From positions 1,488,001 to 1,552,000 of the forward strand of contig NZ_CP044227.1 in NCBI RefSeq assembly GCF_008727735.1: a stretch of 64,000 nucleotides of DNA, read 5' to 3'. The notes beneath the pieces are model-generated. The model was not told the origin of the DNA, did not search any database, and was given only the letters and a program-made list of their open reading frames with translations. Both the position numbers and the translations under genes were made by a program. This document shows positions 52,592 through 61,135 of this stretch, piece after piece. The DNA is from Flintibacter sp. KGMB00164. Lineage in GTDB: Bacteria; Bacillota; Clostridia; Oscillospirales; Oscillospiraceae. Each line of letters begins with the position of its first letter. The stretch's first letter is position 1.

Positions 52592-53623
52592 TTACCGGGA
52601 TACAATCGGCACAGACTTTGGATAGGCCTGCCGGATCAGTGGGGTTATCCCATCTTCAAACAAGCTGCCTAAGGGCATACAGTCGGAATGATCCAGAGCT
52701 ATCAGCTGTCCATGTCCGTCAAAGAGTACACAGCAGGCGTCATCCGAGATGATTTCATCCAAATTCCGGATATCGTGATACAGTTCCCAAGGTATTGTCT
52801 GATAGGATTGTCCATTGCGCGCTTTCACTACCGCCTGATAAACCAGATCCTGTACCTTTGTCGGGCAGTCCGGCTTGGCTGTCAGAATGGTGAACAGGGG
52901 ATACAGCTGCTGTGTGTCCGCAAAAAGTTCGCCGCTGGTAATGGATTGCAGATCATTCTGATCATAGGGTACATAAACCGAGTAGGGCAGCTGGGCATCT
53001 CTCAGCATGGCGCAGACCTCGTCGGTCCCATCCTCCCAGCGCACCACCAGCATCAGATGCCTGATGGGAATAATCTCATCCAGAAGGGCAGAGGTCACAT
53101 CCTCCGGTCGGCAGAACAAGAAAAAGGCACTGTCAGGATGGTGCTCGATCAGGGGAAGCAGCGCCATCGGATCGGTGCGGGAGAGAAGTCCCCAGGTATA
53201 GATGCCCAACTGTTCACCCTCCGTAATGGCACTGTCGTACTCAAACAGATGGTCCAGGCACTGGAGATCATCCATTTGAAAAAGCACCGTCCAGGGAATG
53301 TTGAAACCAAGGCGCTGTTCATTCCGCCGGATCCGCTGAGCGCCCCAGGTACAGCTGTTATACCCAAGATTCATACCGAATTTCACCAGGTGCTCTGTTT
53401 CGATGTGGCTGGTGGAATGCTCCACCAGAGAATAGTACGCACTGTCCTCATGCTCCAGCATCGTGCGGGCCGTCTGGAAAAAGTGGCTTTGAAAACGGCC
53501 TTCGGAAAAATGCAGCGCCATGTCCACCAAATTCCGGATGCTCCGCTTGGGGTTTTCTTTCAGCCCCTTCAAAGTTTGCCGGACAGTGGTCTCTATTAAG
53601 ATACGGGACATACTGTTTTCCAT
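52592..53623 (-). CDS. Radical-SAM homologue that lacks the iron-sulfur motif
   Basis: A 343-residue protein with no intact enzyme motif. It aligns by eye over its whole length with the active radical SAM protein encoded divergently: residues about 8-40 with its N-terminal helix pair, FNIPWTVLF (about 107-115) with CNVPWAILL, EQLGIYTWGLL (about 138-148) with KELGTYMYIYT, HHPDSAFFLF (about 162) with MHPDCEFLAF, and DGHGQLIAL with NAKGDVEPC. The CxxxCxxC segment that binds the 4Fe-4S cluster is deleted and GGEP is replaced by RTDP. I infer a catalytically dead partner or regulator. The ATG at 53623 follows GAAGGAGA by 11 bases. Confidence 0.7.
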   Translation of the reverse strand: MENSMSRILIETTVRQTLKGLKENPKRSIRNLVDMALHFSEGRFQSHFFQTARTMLEHEDSAYYSLVEHSTSHIETEHLVKFGMNLGYNSCTWGAQRIRRNEQRLGFNIPWTVLFQMDDLQCLDHLFEYDSAITEGEQLGIYTWGLLSRTDPMALLPLIEHHPDSAFFLFCRPEDVTSALLDEIIPIRHLMLVVRWEDGTDEVCAMLRDAQLPYSVYVPYDQNDLQSITSGELFADTQQLYPLFTILTAKPDCPTKVQDLVYQAVVKARNGQSYQTIPWELYHDIRNLDEIISDDACCVLFDGHGQLIALDHSDCMPLGSLFEDGITPLIRQAYPKSVPIVSR

Positions 53624-53673
53624 GAAATGAATCTCCTTCCCGGACTGTTGCAGTTATATCACAGAAAAGCTTA

Positions 53674-53708
53674 GTTCCCTGTCCATATGCAGGCAATGGA
53701 CAGGGAAC
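53674..53708. promoter_or_regulatory. 13-base-arm inverted repeat between the two radical SAM genes
   Basis: Perfect arms GTTCCCTGTCCAT (53674-53686) and ATGGACAGGGAAC (53696-53708) separated by nine bases. It lies in the leader of the minus-strand gene and 140 bases before the plus-strand gene, with no T-run on either side. Operator or RNA hairpin; not a terminator. Confidence 0.6.
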
Positions 53709-53800
53709 CTTCTGTGTCCCAAAAGGTAACGGAGCAGGGAGGATGTCCAAATTTTTGACGTATCCCAACTTATGTCCCGTGACTTTTCGCGCTTGTTCCC

Positions 53801-53806
53801 TATAAT
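53801..53806 (+). promoter_or_regulatory. -10 element of the radical SAM gene
   Basis: TATAAT at 53801-53806; the -35 region (53778-53783, CGTGAC) is weak, which suggests an activator. Confidence 0.55.
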
Positions 53807-53850
53807 GTGCCTTAATCAGCCGGAATCGGGCATGGAAAGGATGAAACATC

Positions 53851-55215
53851 ATGCGTAATAATGTAAAAGATAATATGCAGAACTTTGCCATCAATCAGGC
53901 ACTGAAGTATATCGAGGGAAATCCGGAAGAAAACATTCCCAAGCTCATGTCCCTGGTGGACCGCTTCACCCCGGAGGGCTGGTATCAGAGCCAGCGGGAT
54001 GCCATTCGGCAAGTCATCGAAGAGAAGAACAACTGGTACCAGCTGATCCTGCGGGTCTATGAACTGGACCCCGGGGTGCGCCGGGCCTTTTTCCAGAACT
54101 TTCTGTTTAACGCCAGCCTGAAGGGTAGCGCTACCCAGGAAGAGATCAAAGCCCGGGAAAATTGCAACGTACCCTGGGCGATCCTGTTGGACCCCACCTC
54201 TGCCTGCAATATGCACTGTACCGGCTGCTGGGCAGCTGAGTACGGCAATCAGCTCAACCTCAGTCTGGAGACCATCGACTCCATCATCCGTCAGGGCAAG
54301 GAACTGGGCACCTATATGTACATCTACACCGGCGGTGAGCCTATGGTACGGAAAGCCGACCTCATCCGGCTGTGTGAGATGCATCCGGACTGTGAATTTC
54401 TGGCCTTTACCAACGGCACCCTCATTGACGAGGACTTCTGCCAGGAGATGCTGCGGGTAAAGAACTTTGTCCCCGCCATCTCCCTGGAAGGGTTTGAAGG
54501 GGCCAACGACTCCCGCCGGGGCAAAGGCGTGTATCAGAAGGTCAACCGGGCCATGGCGCTGTTGAAGGAGCATCACCTGCCCTTCGGCATCTCCACCTGC
54601 TACACCAGCCAGAACTACAAAGACATCACCAGTGAAGCATTCTTTGACCATATCATCGACAGCGGCGCCCTGTTTGTCTGGTTCTTCCATTACATGCCTG
54701 TGGGCAATGACGCAGCCACCCAGCTGCTGCCCACCCCGGAGCAGCGGAAAGAGGTATACCACCGGATTCGGGAATTCCGTAAGAGCAAAGCCATCTTCTC
54801 CATGGATTTCCAGAACGATGCAGAATATGTAGGCGGATGCATCGCCGGCGGACGAAACTATCTGCACATCAACGCCAAGGGCGATGTGGAACCCTGCGTA
54901 TTCATCCACTACTCCAACTGCAACATCCACGACACCAGCTTGCTGGACGCCCTCAAGAGTCCCATCTTCATGGCGTACCACGACAACCAGCCTTTCAATG
55001 AAAACATGCTGCGGCCCTGCCCCATGCTGGAAAATCCCGAGGCGCTGCGGGCCATGGTGAAAAAGACAGGCGCGGTGAGTACCGACTACCAGAGCCCGGA
55101 GAGTGTGGACCATCTGTGTGATAAGACGACACCCTATGCGGAAAACTGGAAGGGCACTGCGGAGGAGCTTTGGAAGGGATGCGGCGGCTGCACTGCCTGC
55201 GGGAAAAAGGAGTAA
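53851..55215 (+). CDS. Radical SAM/SPASM-like protein
   Basis: A 454-residue radical SAM enzyme. Residues 1-95 form a helical N-terminal domain shared with the degenerate homologue. The 4Fe-4S motif is C-N-M-H-C-T-G-C in TSACNMHCTGCW (about 119-127), the GGEP motif is at about 164-167. The C-terminal part has SPASM-like cysteines (VGGCIAGGRNYLHIN, VEPC, SNCNI and a terminal CGGCTACG) that would hold auxiliary clusters. Such proteins modify peptides or small molecules; no precursor-peptide gene is obvious here. The ATG at 53851 has AAAGGAT upstream. A clean terminator follows. Confidence 0.85.
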   Translation: MRNNVKDNMQNFAINQALKYIEGNPEENIPKLMSLVDRFTPEGWYQSQRDAIRQVIEEKNNWYQLILRVYELDPGVRRAFFQNFLFNASLKGSATQEEIKARENCNVPWAILLDPTSACNMHCTGCWAAEYGNQLNLSLETIDSIIRQGKELGTYMYIYTGGEPMVRKADLIRLCEMHPDCEFLAFTNGTLIDEDFCQEMLRVKNFVPAISLEGFEGANDSRRGKGVYQKVNRAMALLKEHHLPFGISTCYTSQNYKDITSEAFFDHIIDSGALFVWFFHYMPVGNDAATQLLPTPEQRKEVYHRIREFRKSKAIFSMDFQNDAEYVGGCIAGGRNYLHINAKGDVEPCVFIHYSNCNIHDTSLLDALKSPIFMAYHDNQPFNENMLRPCPMLENPEALRAMVKKTGAVSTDYQSPESVDHLCDKTTPYAENWKGTAEELWKGCGGCTACGKKE

Positions 55216-55532
55216 CTATCCCAACCATATCCCGACCATATAATGTAAGGACAATAAGTAAGCGGGTACTCTTTGAGCAAAGAGTACCCGCTCGTTTTTT
55301 ATGATCAGCCCACACGACTGGAATGGCATGGACAAGTTTCTCCAAAGTAGGAGGGAAGCAGTCGGATAGGAGGTAAAATTAAGAAAAGTTAAGAGAACAT
55401 TTATATGCCTTCTCCCTTATCTCTGCTATAATCCCAGAACTGAATCATTTCGAGCAGCGACTGTTATATAGACCGCAACCAATAATCACAGGGGCAAGGA
55501 TACAGTCAGGAAAAACAAAAAGGGAGGATCGC
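55216..55532 (+). other. Gap after the radical SAM gene: terminator and a downstream promoter
   Basis: A terminator (AGCGGGTACTCTTTG and CAAAGAGTACCCGCT, 55261-55292, then CGTTTTTT) ends the upstream unit. Later TATAAT (55427-55432) is a probable -10 for the next gene, without a clear -35. No ORF with a ribosome binding site is seen. Confidence 0.75.
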
Positions 55533-55976
55533 ATGATACTTTTACGGGGAATTTCAGGATTTTGGGATGCAAAAACACAGCCGCCGCCTTTAGAGGATGA
55601 GAAGGCATTCCGACAGATGTGTCACTTGCTGGCCCGAAGCAACGGAGGAACTGTGGCAGAAGTGGATACAGACACCACCGCAAGGAGTTTCTATTTTGCC
55701 CAGATCTGCAAATATGAAAGCTCCATTTTTGTCTTGCAGAGTGCCCATTATCCCTACGCAGCTTTTGCCCAAAGAGACCCCTTCGGTGGATTCACACTGA
55801 CCCAGCAGCCAAAGTGGCTCCAACTGCCGGAAAGCCCGGTGCATGTGTTGAGCCTCGACGAGTTAAATCAGGACTGGCACAGCCTCTGCAAGGAACTAAG
55901 CCAGGAAGAACTGGAGCAGATCAGCTTCTGGCGGCCGCAAACAGTGGGAGAAATCATATTCAATACCTGGGACTGA
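55533..55976 (+). CDS. Uncharacterised 147-residue protein
   Basis: A soluble protein with no recognised family. It contains about 12% aromatic residues and an even mix of charged residues, with a QICKYESSIFVLQSAHYPYAAFAQRDPFGGFTL core (about 58-90) that looks like a central beta-sheet. The pattern resembles small immunity-type proteins, but I have no motif to claim this. AGGGAGG precedes the ATG. It is flanked by a convergent gene 93 bases downstream, so it is monocistronic. Confidence 0.7.
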   Translation: MILLRGISGFWDAKTQPPPLEDEKAFRQMCHLLARSNGGTVAEVDTDTTARSFYFAQICKYESSIFVLQSAHYPYAAFAQRDPFGGFTLTQQPKWLQLPESPVHVLSLDELNQDWHSLCKELSQEELEQISFWRPQTVGEIIFNTWD

Positions 55977-56068
55977 GATGGATGGAGTCGCCAGGGAAAA
56001 ACGGCAGGGCCGTTGGTTGGCAAAGGAAACATCCATTCCTACGGAAGGTACTTAACAGAAGAGCCTCT

Positions 56069-56695
56069 TCACGTTCCAGTTGTATAATAAATAATATCTC
56101 CTTGTGCCTGGGCAAACAGTTCCGCCACATAGGCATCCCGCGCATCTATCATTTCCTTAGGTGGATTGACTTTTGTAAAGTTCAATCCATGATCTTCACA
56201 ATACTCTTTTCCCACCGCATCCAGCAGCTTCTGACGCGCAATTGTTCTGGGCGCTTGCTCTTCCAAATACTTGAAATACTCGTCAATCGTAAGATTGACT
56301 TCCTCACAATACTGATCCATCATTTCCTTGCCTTCCGGCGTGGCGTAAGCCTGTTTGCTGTTTTCAACCAGGGCGTCCACTTCAGACTGCGTGGCAGCAT
56401 ATCCAAGCCGGATGGCCTCCTCATATAAAACCATGTTTTGCAGGATTTCTGTCAGGCTTTCTTCCGCTGTCTGTTGATTCGATTGTCCTGCCGCAGCAAG
56501 ATTGTACATGTGGCGTTCTACATCCTTTACATATACCGGCTGCCCATGAAATTCGGCCAGAGGGCGCGACGCATCAACTTCTGAAAGCTGCAAAGAACCA
56601 GGTTCTTGCCGTGTATTCCAATACGCACCTGCCAGAACGGCAGCAAGTATGCACACAACGCCTGCAATGATAAGGATACGACGGTTCTTTTTCAT
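56069..56695 (-). CDS. Membrane-anchored SurA-N-like protein without a PPIase domain
   Basis: A 208-residue protein with an N-terminal membrane helix (about 7-27), a short linker and an all-helical SurA_N/PrsA-like chaperone domain (about 45-185; LTEILQNMVLYEEAIRLGYAATQSEVDALVE). The parvulin domain normally found in such proteins is missing. It would face outside the membrane and may chaperone an exported protein. AGGAGG precedes the ATG; a minus-strand promoter TTGCTT (56888-56883), 17 bases, TATAAT (56865-56860) gives a leader of about 160 bases. Confidence 0.72.
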   Translation of the reverse strand: MKKNRRILIIAGVVCILAAVLAGAYWNTRQEPGSLQLSEVDASRPLAEFHGQPVYVKDVERHMYNLAAAGQSNQQTAEESLTEILQNMVLYEEAIRLGYAATQSEVDALVENSKQAYATPEGKEMMDQYCEEVNLTIDEYFKYLEEQAPRTIARQKLLDAVGKEYCEDHGLNFTKVNPPKEMIDARDAYVAELFAQAQGDIIYYTTGT

Positions 56696-57147
56696 ACGGA
56701 AAACCTCCTCTTTTAAAACGGAACATTACTGTCAGGAGCGATTACAAAAGTCGTCTGAATGGACGATTCCAGTCCGTTTCTGTGCGCGCAGGTTAAATTC
56801 GTATTTTCGAGAAATTTCTTGAAGCAAATTTGCAGGCAGAACGACGTATTATTATGTGAATTATAACAAAAATTGCAGTAAAAAGCAATGATTTAGATCA
56901 ATTTCTATCCAATCAGAGCCAATTTCCAACAAAAAAGCAGCAACCACCAATGAGCAAGAAATTTCTGCACTGCTCATGGCTCAAACAAAAATAAAGAATT
57001 TGAGAAAATCATCATAAATTTATATAGGTAAAACCATCGCAGGCCAGCCACAAATCGCAGACTAAGATATGACATAGGTCATTTCTGTGCTTCCTTAAAA
57101 AAGGTACACTCCAGTCAGCAACAAAAAACTGGAGAGGAGCATGTCAT
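56696..57147. promoter_or_regulatory. Divergent control region with promoters of the SurA-like and udp genes
   Basis: AT-rich gap with no ORF. Minus-strand promoter at 56860-56888. For udp, the palindrome ATGAC-ATAG-GTCAT (57069-57082) is centred 29.5 bases upstream of the -10 hexamer TACACT (57105-57110); the -35 region is poor. An ATGAGCA/TGCTCAT hairpin (about 56948-56975) has no T-run. Confidence 0.7.
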
Positions 57148-57927
57148 ATGTCGCTGGTATATTCCCAGGGGAAGGAGTTCCACATCGATCTGGCCAAGGG
57201 GGAGGTAGGGCGCTATGCCGTTCTGCCGGGAGACCCCGGCCGTTGCGAAAAGATCGCACAGTATTTGGAGAATCCCCGGAAGATTGCCCAGAACCGGGAG
57301 TACGTCACTTACGTGGGCGAACTGATGGGGGAGAGGGTGGCCGTTACCTCCACCGGCATCGGCGGGCCTTCGGCATCCATTGCCATGGAGGAGCTGATCC
57401 ACTGCGGAGTGGATACCTTTATCCGGGTGGGTACCTCCGGGGGCATGCAGCCCGAGGTGTGCGGGGGAGACCTGGTCATTGCCACTGGTGCAGTGCGCGC
57501 CGAGGGTACCACCCGAGAGTACGCACCCATCGAGTACCCCGCTGTGGCCCACTACGAGGTAGTGAAAGCTCTGGAACGGGCAGCTCAGGAGATGCAGGCC
57601 AAGTACCACGTGGGCGTAGTTCAGTGTAAGGACAACTTCTACGGCCAGCACAGCCCGGAGACCATGCCATGTCATACTTGGCTCACTGACCGCTGGGAGG
57701 CTTGGAAAGCCTGTGGGGCTTTGGCCTCGGAGATGGAGTCAGCGGCTCTGTTTATTACCGCCGCCGTGCGCCGGGTACGCATGGGCACCGTGCTGCTGGT
57801 GCTGGCCAACCAGACCCGCCGGGAGATGGGTCTGCCCGACGTGGCGGTGTACGACACAGACCTGGCGGTGAAGACCGCTGTGGCCGGCATTGGCCAGCTC
57901 ATCCAGGCGGATAAAAACAAAAAATAA
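57148..57927 (+). CDS. udp: Uridine phosphorylase-type nucleoside phosphorylase
   Basis: A 259-residue phosphorylase of the NP-I family. LPGDPGRCEKIAQYL (about 26-40) is the phosphate-binding start; GIGGPSASIAMEELI (about 70-84) and the uridine-type RVGTSGGMQ (about 93-101) follow, and ASEMESAALFITAAV (about 192-206) holds the ribose-binding Glu. It cleaves uridine with phosphate to uracil and ribose-1-phosphate. The ATG at 57148 has GAGAGGAG upstream. It shares an upstream activator motif with the GPH transporter gene, so it belongs to the nucleoside regulon. Confidence 0.9.
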   Translation: MSLVYSQGKEFHIDLAKGEVGRYAVLPGDPGRCEKIAQYLENPRKIAQNREYVTYVGELMGERVAVTSTGIGGPSASIAMEELIHCGVDTFIRVGTSGGMQPEVCGGDLVIATGAVRAEGTTREYAPIEYPAVAHYEVVKALERAAQEMQAKYHVGVVQCKDNFYGQHSPETMPCHTWLTDRWEAWKACGALASEMESAALFITAAVRRVRMGTVLLVLANQTRREMGLPDVAVYDTDLAVKTAVAGIGQLIQADKNKK

Positions 57928-57928
57928 A

Positions 57929-57968
57929 AATATGGGCGGCAGAAGCGTTTGCTTTTGCCGCCCATATT
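57929..57968. terminator. Bidirectional terminator between udp and the Crp/Fnr gene
   Basis: AATATGGGCGGCA and TGCCGCCCATATT arms around a 13-base loop, with A-run and T-run on opposite sides. Confidence 0.88.
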
Positions 57969-57969
57969 T

Positions 57970-58647
57970 TTATTCATAGATCAGGAGTTCACCGGAGGAC
58001 ACCCGCTCCAGGGCGTCCCGGTCCTGGATGTAGTAACAATTGTGCTCCTTGGAGAGAATGTTCAGGGCGCACAACTGCTTCATGATCCGCAGCAGGTGAC
58101 GATAGCTGGTGTTCAGAGCATCGGCGCAGTCGGTGAGCTGAAGGGTGAAGAGGTGGTTGGTGGTGTTGAGCAGAATAAACTGGGCCAGGCGCACCTCCAG
58201 AGGGTCCAGCAGGGTGGTAGAGTAGCGGCCCTCGTTGTTGATCTTACTGGCCAGCAGCTCACAGATATTCCGCACGAAGGTGAGGTCGTTGAGCAGAGCC
58301 GTGCGGTAGCGTGGGAGATTGATGGCAATACAAACCGTATCGGACAAGGCCTTCACGTTGAAGGTTGGAGGCTTTCCAAACAGGGAGGATGCCTCGCCCA
58401 CCAGGGTCTGGTGCTGAGTAAAGGAGACACAGTTGTTCTTTTCGTTGGTGGTGTAGGAAAAGCAGATGGTCTTTCCGCTCATGACAAAGTAGAGGTAGTC
58501 CGACGGAACGCCCGCCGTGACCAGGTACTCATTGCGGGCAAAGCAGACCAAATCGGAGATCTCATGGATGTCCAGGGTCATATAGTCCGCCAGCTTGTGG
58601 GTTTGGATCAATCTTTCTTTTTGGACGGGGTCGTGCAAAATCTTCAA
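57970..58647 (-). CDS. Crp/Fnr-family regulator of nucleoside genes (YeiL-like)
   Basis: A 225-residue Crp/Fnr protein. The cyclic-nucleotide-type beta-roll spans about 25-140 (with VPSDYLYFVMSGKTICFSY), and the C-terminal winged helix about 150-215 (LQLTDCADALNTSYRHLLRIMKQL). The layout resembles YeiL, which lies in nucleoside clusters in enterobacteria. The start is TTG at 58647 after AAGGGG; the longer frame would begin inside the operator region. Its promoter is TTGTTT (58721-58716), 17 bases, TATATT (58698-58693). It lies between two genes carrying the same motif at the class II activator position, so I infer it activates both. Confidence 0.82.
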   Translation of the reverse strand: MKILHDPVQKERLIQTHKLADYMTLDIHEISDLVCFARNEYLVTAGVPSDYLYFVMSGKTICFSYTTNEKNNCVSFTQHQTLVGEASSLFGKPPTFNVKALSDTVCIAINLPRYRTALLNDLTFVRNICELLASKINNEGRYSTTLLDPLEVRLAQFILLNTTNHLFTLQLTDCADALNTSYRHLLRIMKQLCALNILSKEHNCYYIQDRDALERVSSGELLIYE

Positions 58648-58740
58648 AATATCCCCTTCTCTCTTCCCGGTGTTGCCCTCTTCCTGTGTTTGAATATAGC
58701 ACAATGCCCATTGGAAAACAATATGTCCACTTCCTTTTGT

Positions 58741-58787
58741 GATATGTGACACAGGTCATTTGTGACAGGTACACAAAATGGTACAGT
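58741..58787 (+). promoter_or_regulatory. GPH transporter promoter with Crp/Fnr-type activator site
   Basis: The TGAC-ACAG-GTCA core (58747-58758) within GTGACACAGGTCATTTGTG is centred 29.5 bases before the -10 hexamer TACAGT (58782-58787), the same distance as at udp. A GTCAGCAA sequence follows each promoter at a like position. Confidence 0.75.
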
Positions 58788-58831
58788 GATGTCAGCAAGG
58801 CACCAAACACAAGAAAGGAGCACAGAGAACA

Positions 58832-60217
58832 ATGAGAGAGAAAAAACGAAACGGACTAAGCAGGGCACTGCGGATCTTCTACGGAGTAGGGGACTGCGGC
58901 TACACCCTGACCACCAATGTGGAATCGTATTTCTTCAGCTTTTTCCTCACCAACATGGCCCAGTATTCCATGGCAACCATCTCCGTCATCACCACCGTGA
59001 CCAGCGTAGTCTGCGCCATCCTGGTGGGCGTGGCCGGCGGCATCATCAACAGCAGCAAACCTATGCGGTGGGGACGCTACCGGTCCTGGCTGGTGGTGAT
59101 CCCCTGGCTGATCCCTCTGATTTACCCCTTCCAGTTTGTCAAGATCGGTGACGGCGTAGTCTCCGGCCTCATTATCATGGCGGCGGCCATCATCAGCCAT
59201 ACCCTGTGGCAGTTCCCCTATGTAGCCAGCATCTCCATGATCAGCGTGGCCGGTAAGACTCAGGAGGAGCGGGCTCAGCTGTCCTCCACCCGGGCTATGT
59301 GGAACAGCTTCTCCAAGGTGATCTTCTCCCTGGTAGGCGTGCCTCTGGCCGGTGTGTTCGCCAGCATTCTGGGTACCAAGAATCAGTACGCCGGCGTGGC
59401 CTTCTGTTTGGGCCTGGCCATGGTGATCGGCTACTACATCCACTTCCGCATGTTTGAAGGCTATGAGGAGAAAGAGGACACCCTCCAGAATCAGAAGGCT
59501 CCCGCCAAGGAGAAGACCAGCCTGAAGGATCTGGCCGTCTCCCTGGTGCAGAACCCCTCCCTGGTGGCTCTGCTCATCGCCTGCATTGCCCCTTATGTGT
59601 ACGTGTTTGTCACCTCCGGCATCGCCATCTATTACTTCGACTACGTGGTGGAGCACAGCGAGATGCTCTCTCCCTACATCATGGTCTCCAGCTTTGTCAG
59701 CATTCTGGGCTCTTACCTGTGTAAGAAGCTGGTAAAAGCCATCACCGCCCGGCGCACCTTCCTGCTGGCCTTGGTGTTCATGGCGGCCTGCTCCGGCATC
59801 GCCTTCCTGCGGTATGAGCACATGTACGAGGTCATCGTGTTCATGAGTCTGGTACAGCTGGGCTTTGGCGTAGTCATTGCCAGCCAGCCCATGCTCTACT
59901 CCGACGTCATCATCTACAACCAGTGGAAGACGGGCAAGAACGCCGCGGGCTGGATCACCGGTCTGCAGATGGTGCCTCTGAACGTGGGTATCGTATCCCG
60001 GGGTCTCATCATCTCCGCCTGCCTGGCGGTGGCCTCCTTTGACCCCAACATGGTCATGGATGTGATTCCCACTGAGCTGAAAACCGGCATCTGCGTGGCC
60101 TTCATGGTTATCCCCGGCGCGGTTCTTCTGGTGGGTGCCCTGATCTTTGCCTTTGGCTTCCGTCTGAAGAAGGAGATGGTGGAACAGTACCAGGCCGAGA
60201 TCAACGCCAGACAGTGA
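58832..60217 (+). CDS. GPH-family sugar/nucleoside:cation symporter (MFS)
   Basis: A 461-residue protein with 12 predicted membrane helices of the glycoside-pentoside-hexuronide:cation family. YGVGDCGYTLTTNVESYFFSFFLT (about 17-40) is the typical start and RWGRYRSWLVV (about 78) the conserved loop after helix 2. The regulatory motif and gene neighbourhood (udp, phosphopentomutase, cytidine deaminase) make a nucleoside or ribose derivative the likely substrate. AAGGAG precedes the ATG. It heads an operon of at least six genes. Confidence 0.85.
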   Translation: MREKKRNGLSRALRIFYGVGDCGYTLTTNVESYFFSFFLTNMAQYSMATISVITTVTSVVCAILVGVAGGIINSSKPMRWGRYRSWLVVIPWLIPLIYPFQFVKIGDGVVSGLIIMAAAIISHTLWQFPYVASISMISVAGKTQEERAQLSSTRAMWNSFSKVIFSLVGVPLAGVFASILGTKNQYAGVAFCLGLAMVIGYYIHFRMFEGYEEKEDTLQNQKAPAKEKTSLKDLAVSLVQNPSLVALLIACIAPYVYVFVTSGIAIYYFDYVVEHSEMLSPYIMVSSFVSILGSYLCKKLVKAITARRTFLLALVFMAACSGIAFLRYEHMYEVIVFMSLVQLGFGVVIASQPMLYSDVIIYNQWKTGKNAAGWITGLQMVPLNVGIVSRGLIISACLAVASFDPNMVMDVIPTELKTGICVAFMVIPGAVLLVGALIFAFGFRLKKEMVEQYQAEINARQ

Positions 60218-60233
60218 AAGGATGGGAGAGCAC

Positions 60234-61034
60234 ATGAAGATCCTTCATATTTCCGACATTCATTACCGCCAGAGCTATGAATCCTGCGAGAAGGGGTACA
60301 AGGCGGTGCTCTACCGGATGCAGTCCCCTCTGGAGCCCTTGGGCCGCTGCCTGGCCCAGGCCCGGGAGGCCTATCCCGACCTGGACTGCCTGCTCATCTC
60401 CGGCGACCTCACCGAGGACGGGACCGCCCAGGACTACGCCCAGCTGCGGCAGTTTATTGAGGACCAGGTGGGCGGTCTGCCGGTGGTGGTAACTCTGGGC
60501 AACCACGACAATAAGGCGTCCTTCTATCAGGGTTGGCTGGGGCAGGAGCCCTCCTCCGAACCATACAACTGCGTGGCCCACTTTGGGGACACGGCCATTA
60601 TCTCCTGGGATACCTCGGTCCAGGGCAATCCAGATGGGATCATTACCCCTCAGCAGATGCAGTGGCTCAAGGATGCCTTTGCCCAGATTCAGGACCGGCA
60701 CATTATCCTGATGACCCACCACCACTTTATGGAGCACCAGGCCTCGGTGCCCGCCATCCCCGATCAGAAGGAGTTCCCTGAGCTGCTGCGGGACCGTCAA
60801 ATCGACTGCCTGCTGTGCGGCCACACCCACCACAAGTTCGCCTACTTCTATGGGGACGTGCCCTACTACACGGTGGACGGTATGTCCTTCTACGCCGACC
60901 TGCTGATGAATGGTGCGGTGCGTTTCCGGGAGACCTACGGATACAACTACTACAAAATTGACGACGGTATGGTGTCGGAGCACCGCACCGCCACCTTCAA
61001 CACCGGAAAAGTACTGGACACCATGTTCTGGTAA
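60234..61034 (+). CDS. Calcineurin-like metallophosphoesterase
   Basis: A 266-residue metallophosphatase. Metal ligands appear in the usual order: DIHY (about 7), SGDLTEDG (about 57-64), GNHDN (about 88-92), MTHHH (about 160) and CGHTHHKF (about 195-202). The family includes the cyclic-nucleotide phosphodiesterase CpdA. Within a nucleoside operon it could act on 2',3'-cyclic or other nucleotides to yield nucleosides, though this is inference. The ATG at 60234 has GGGAG at good spacing; it is 16 bases after the transporter gene. Confidence 0.85.
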   Translation: MKILHISDIHYRQSYESCEKGYKAVLYRMQSPLEPLGRCLAQAREAYPDLDCLLISGDLTEDGTAQDYAQLRQFIEDQVGGLPVVVTLGNHDNKASFYQGWLGQEPSSEPYNCVAHFGDTAIISWDTSVQGNPDGIITPQQMQWLKDAFAQIQDRHIILMTHHHFMEHQASVPAIPDQKEFPELLRDRQIDCLLCGHTHHKFAYFYGDVPYYTVDGMSFYADLLMNGAVRFRETYGYNYYKIDDGMVSEHRTATFNTGKVLDTMFW

Positions 61035-61053
61035 CCAGGCTTTTCTGAACAAC

Positions 61054-61086
61054 GTGCAGGGAGAGGAGCGGGTCCTCTCCCTGCAC
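61054..61086 (+). other. Intercistronic hairpin
   Basis: Perfect 14-base arms GTGCAGGGAGAGGA and TCCTCTCCCTGCAC around GCGGG, between the metallophosphoesterase and PHP genes. No T-run follows, so RNA stability or processing is more likely than termination. Confidence 0.6.
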
Positions 61087-61135
61087 GGGCGTTTCTCGGA
61101 TAGACCGGGATGAATCGAATAAAAAGGAGATTTTT

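Noticed and set aside
55533-55976. Immunity or antitoxin gene
   Set aside because: Size fits, but no toxin gene is adjacent and no family motif is visible.
56948-56980. Terminator in the udp upstream region
   Set aside because: ATGAGCA/TGCTCAT can pair, but there is no T-run on either strand next to the stem.
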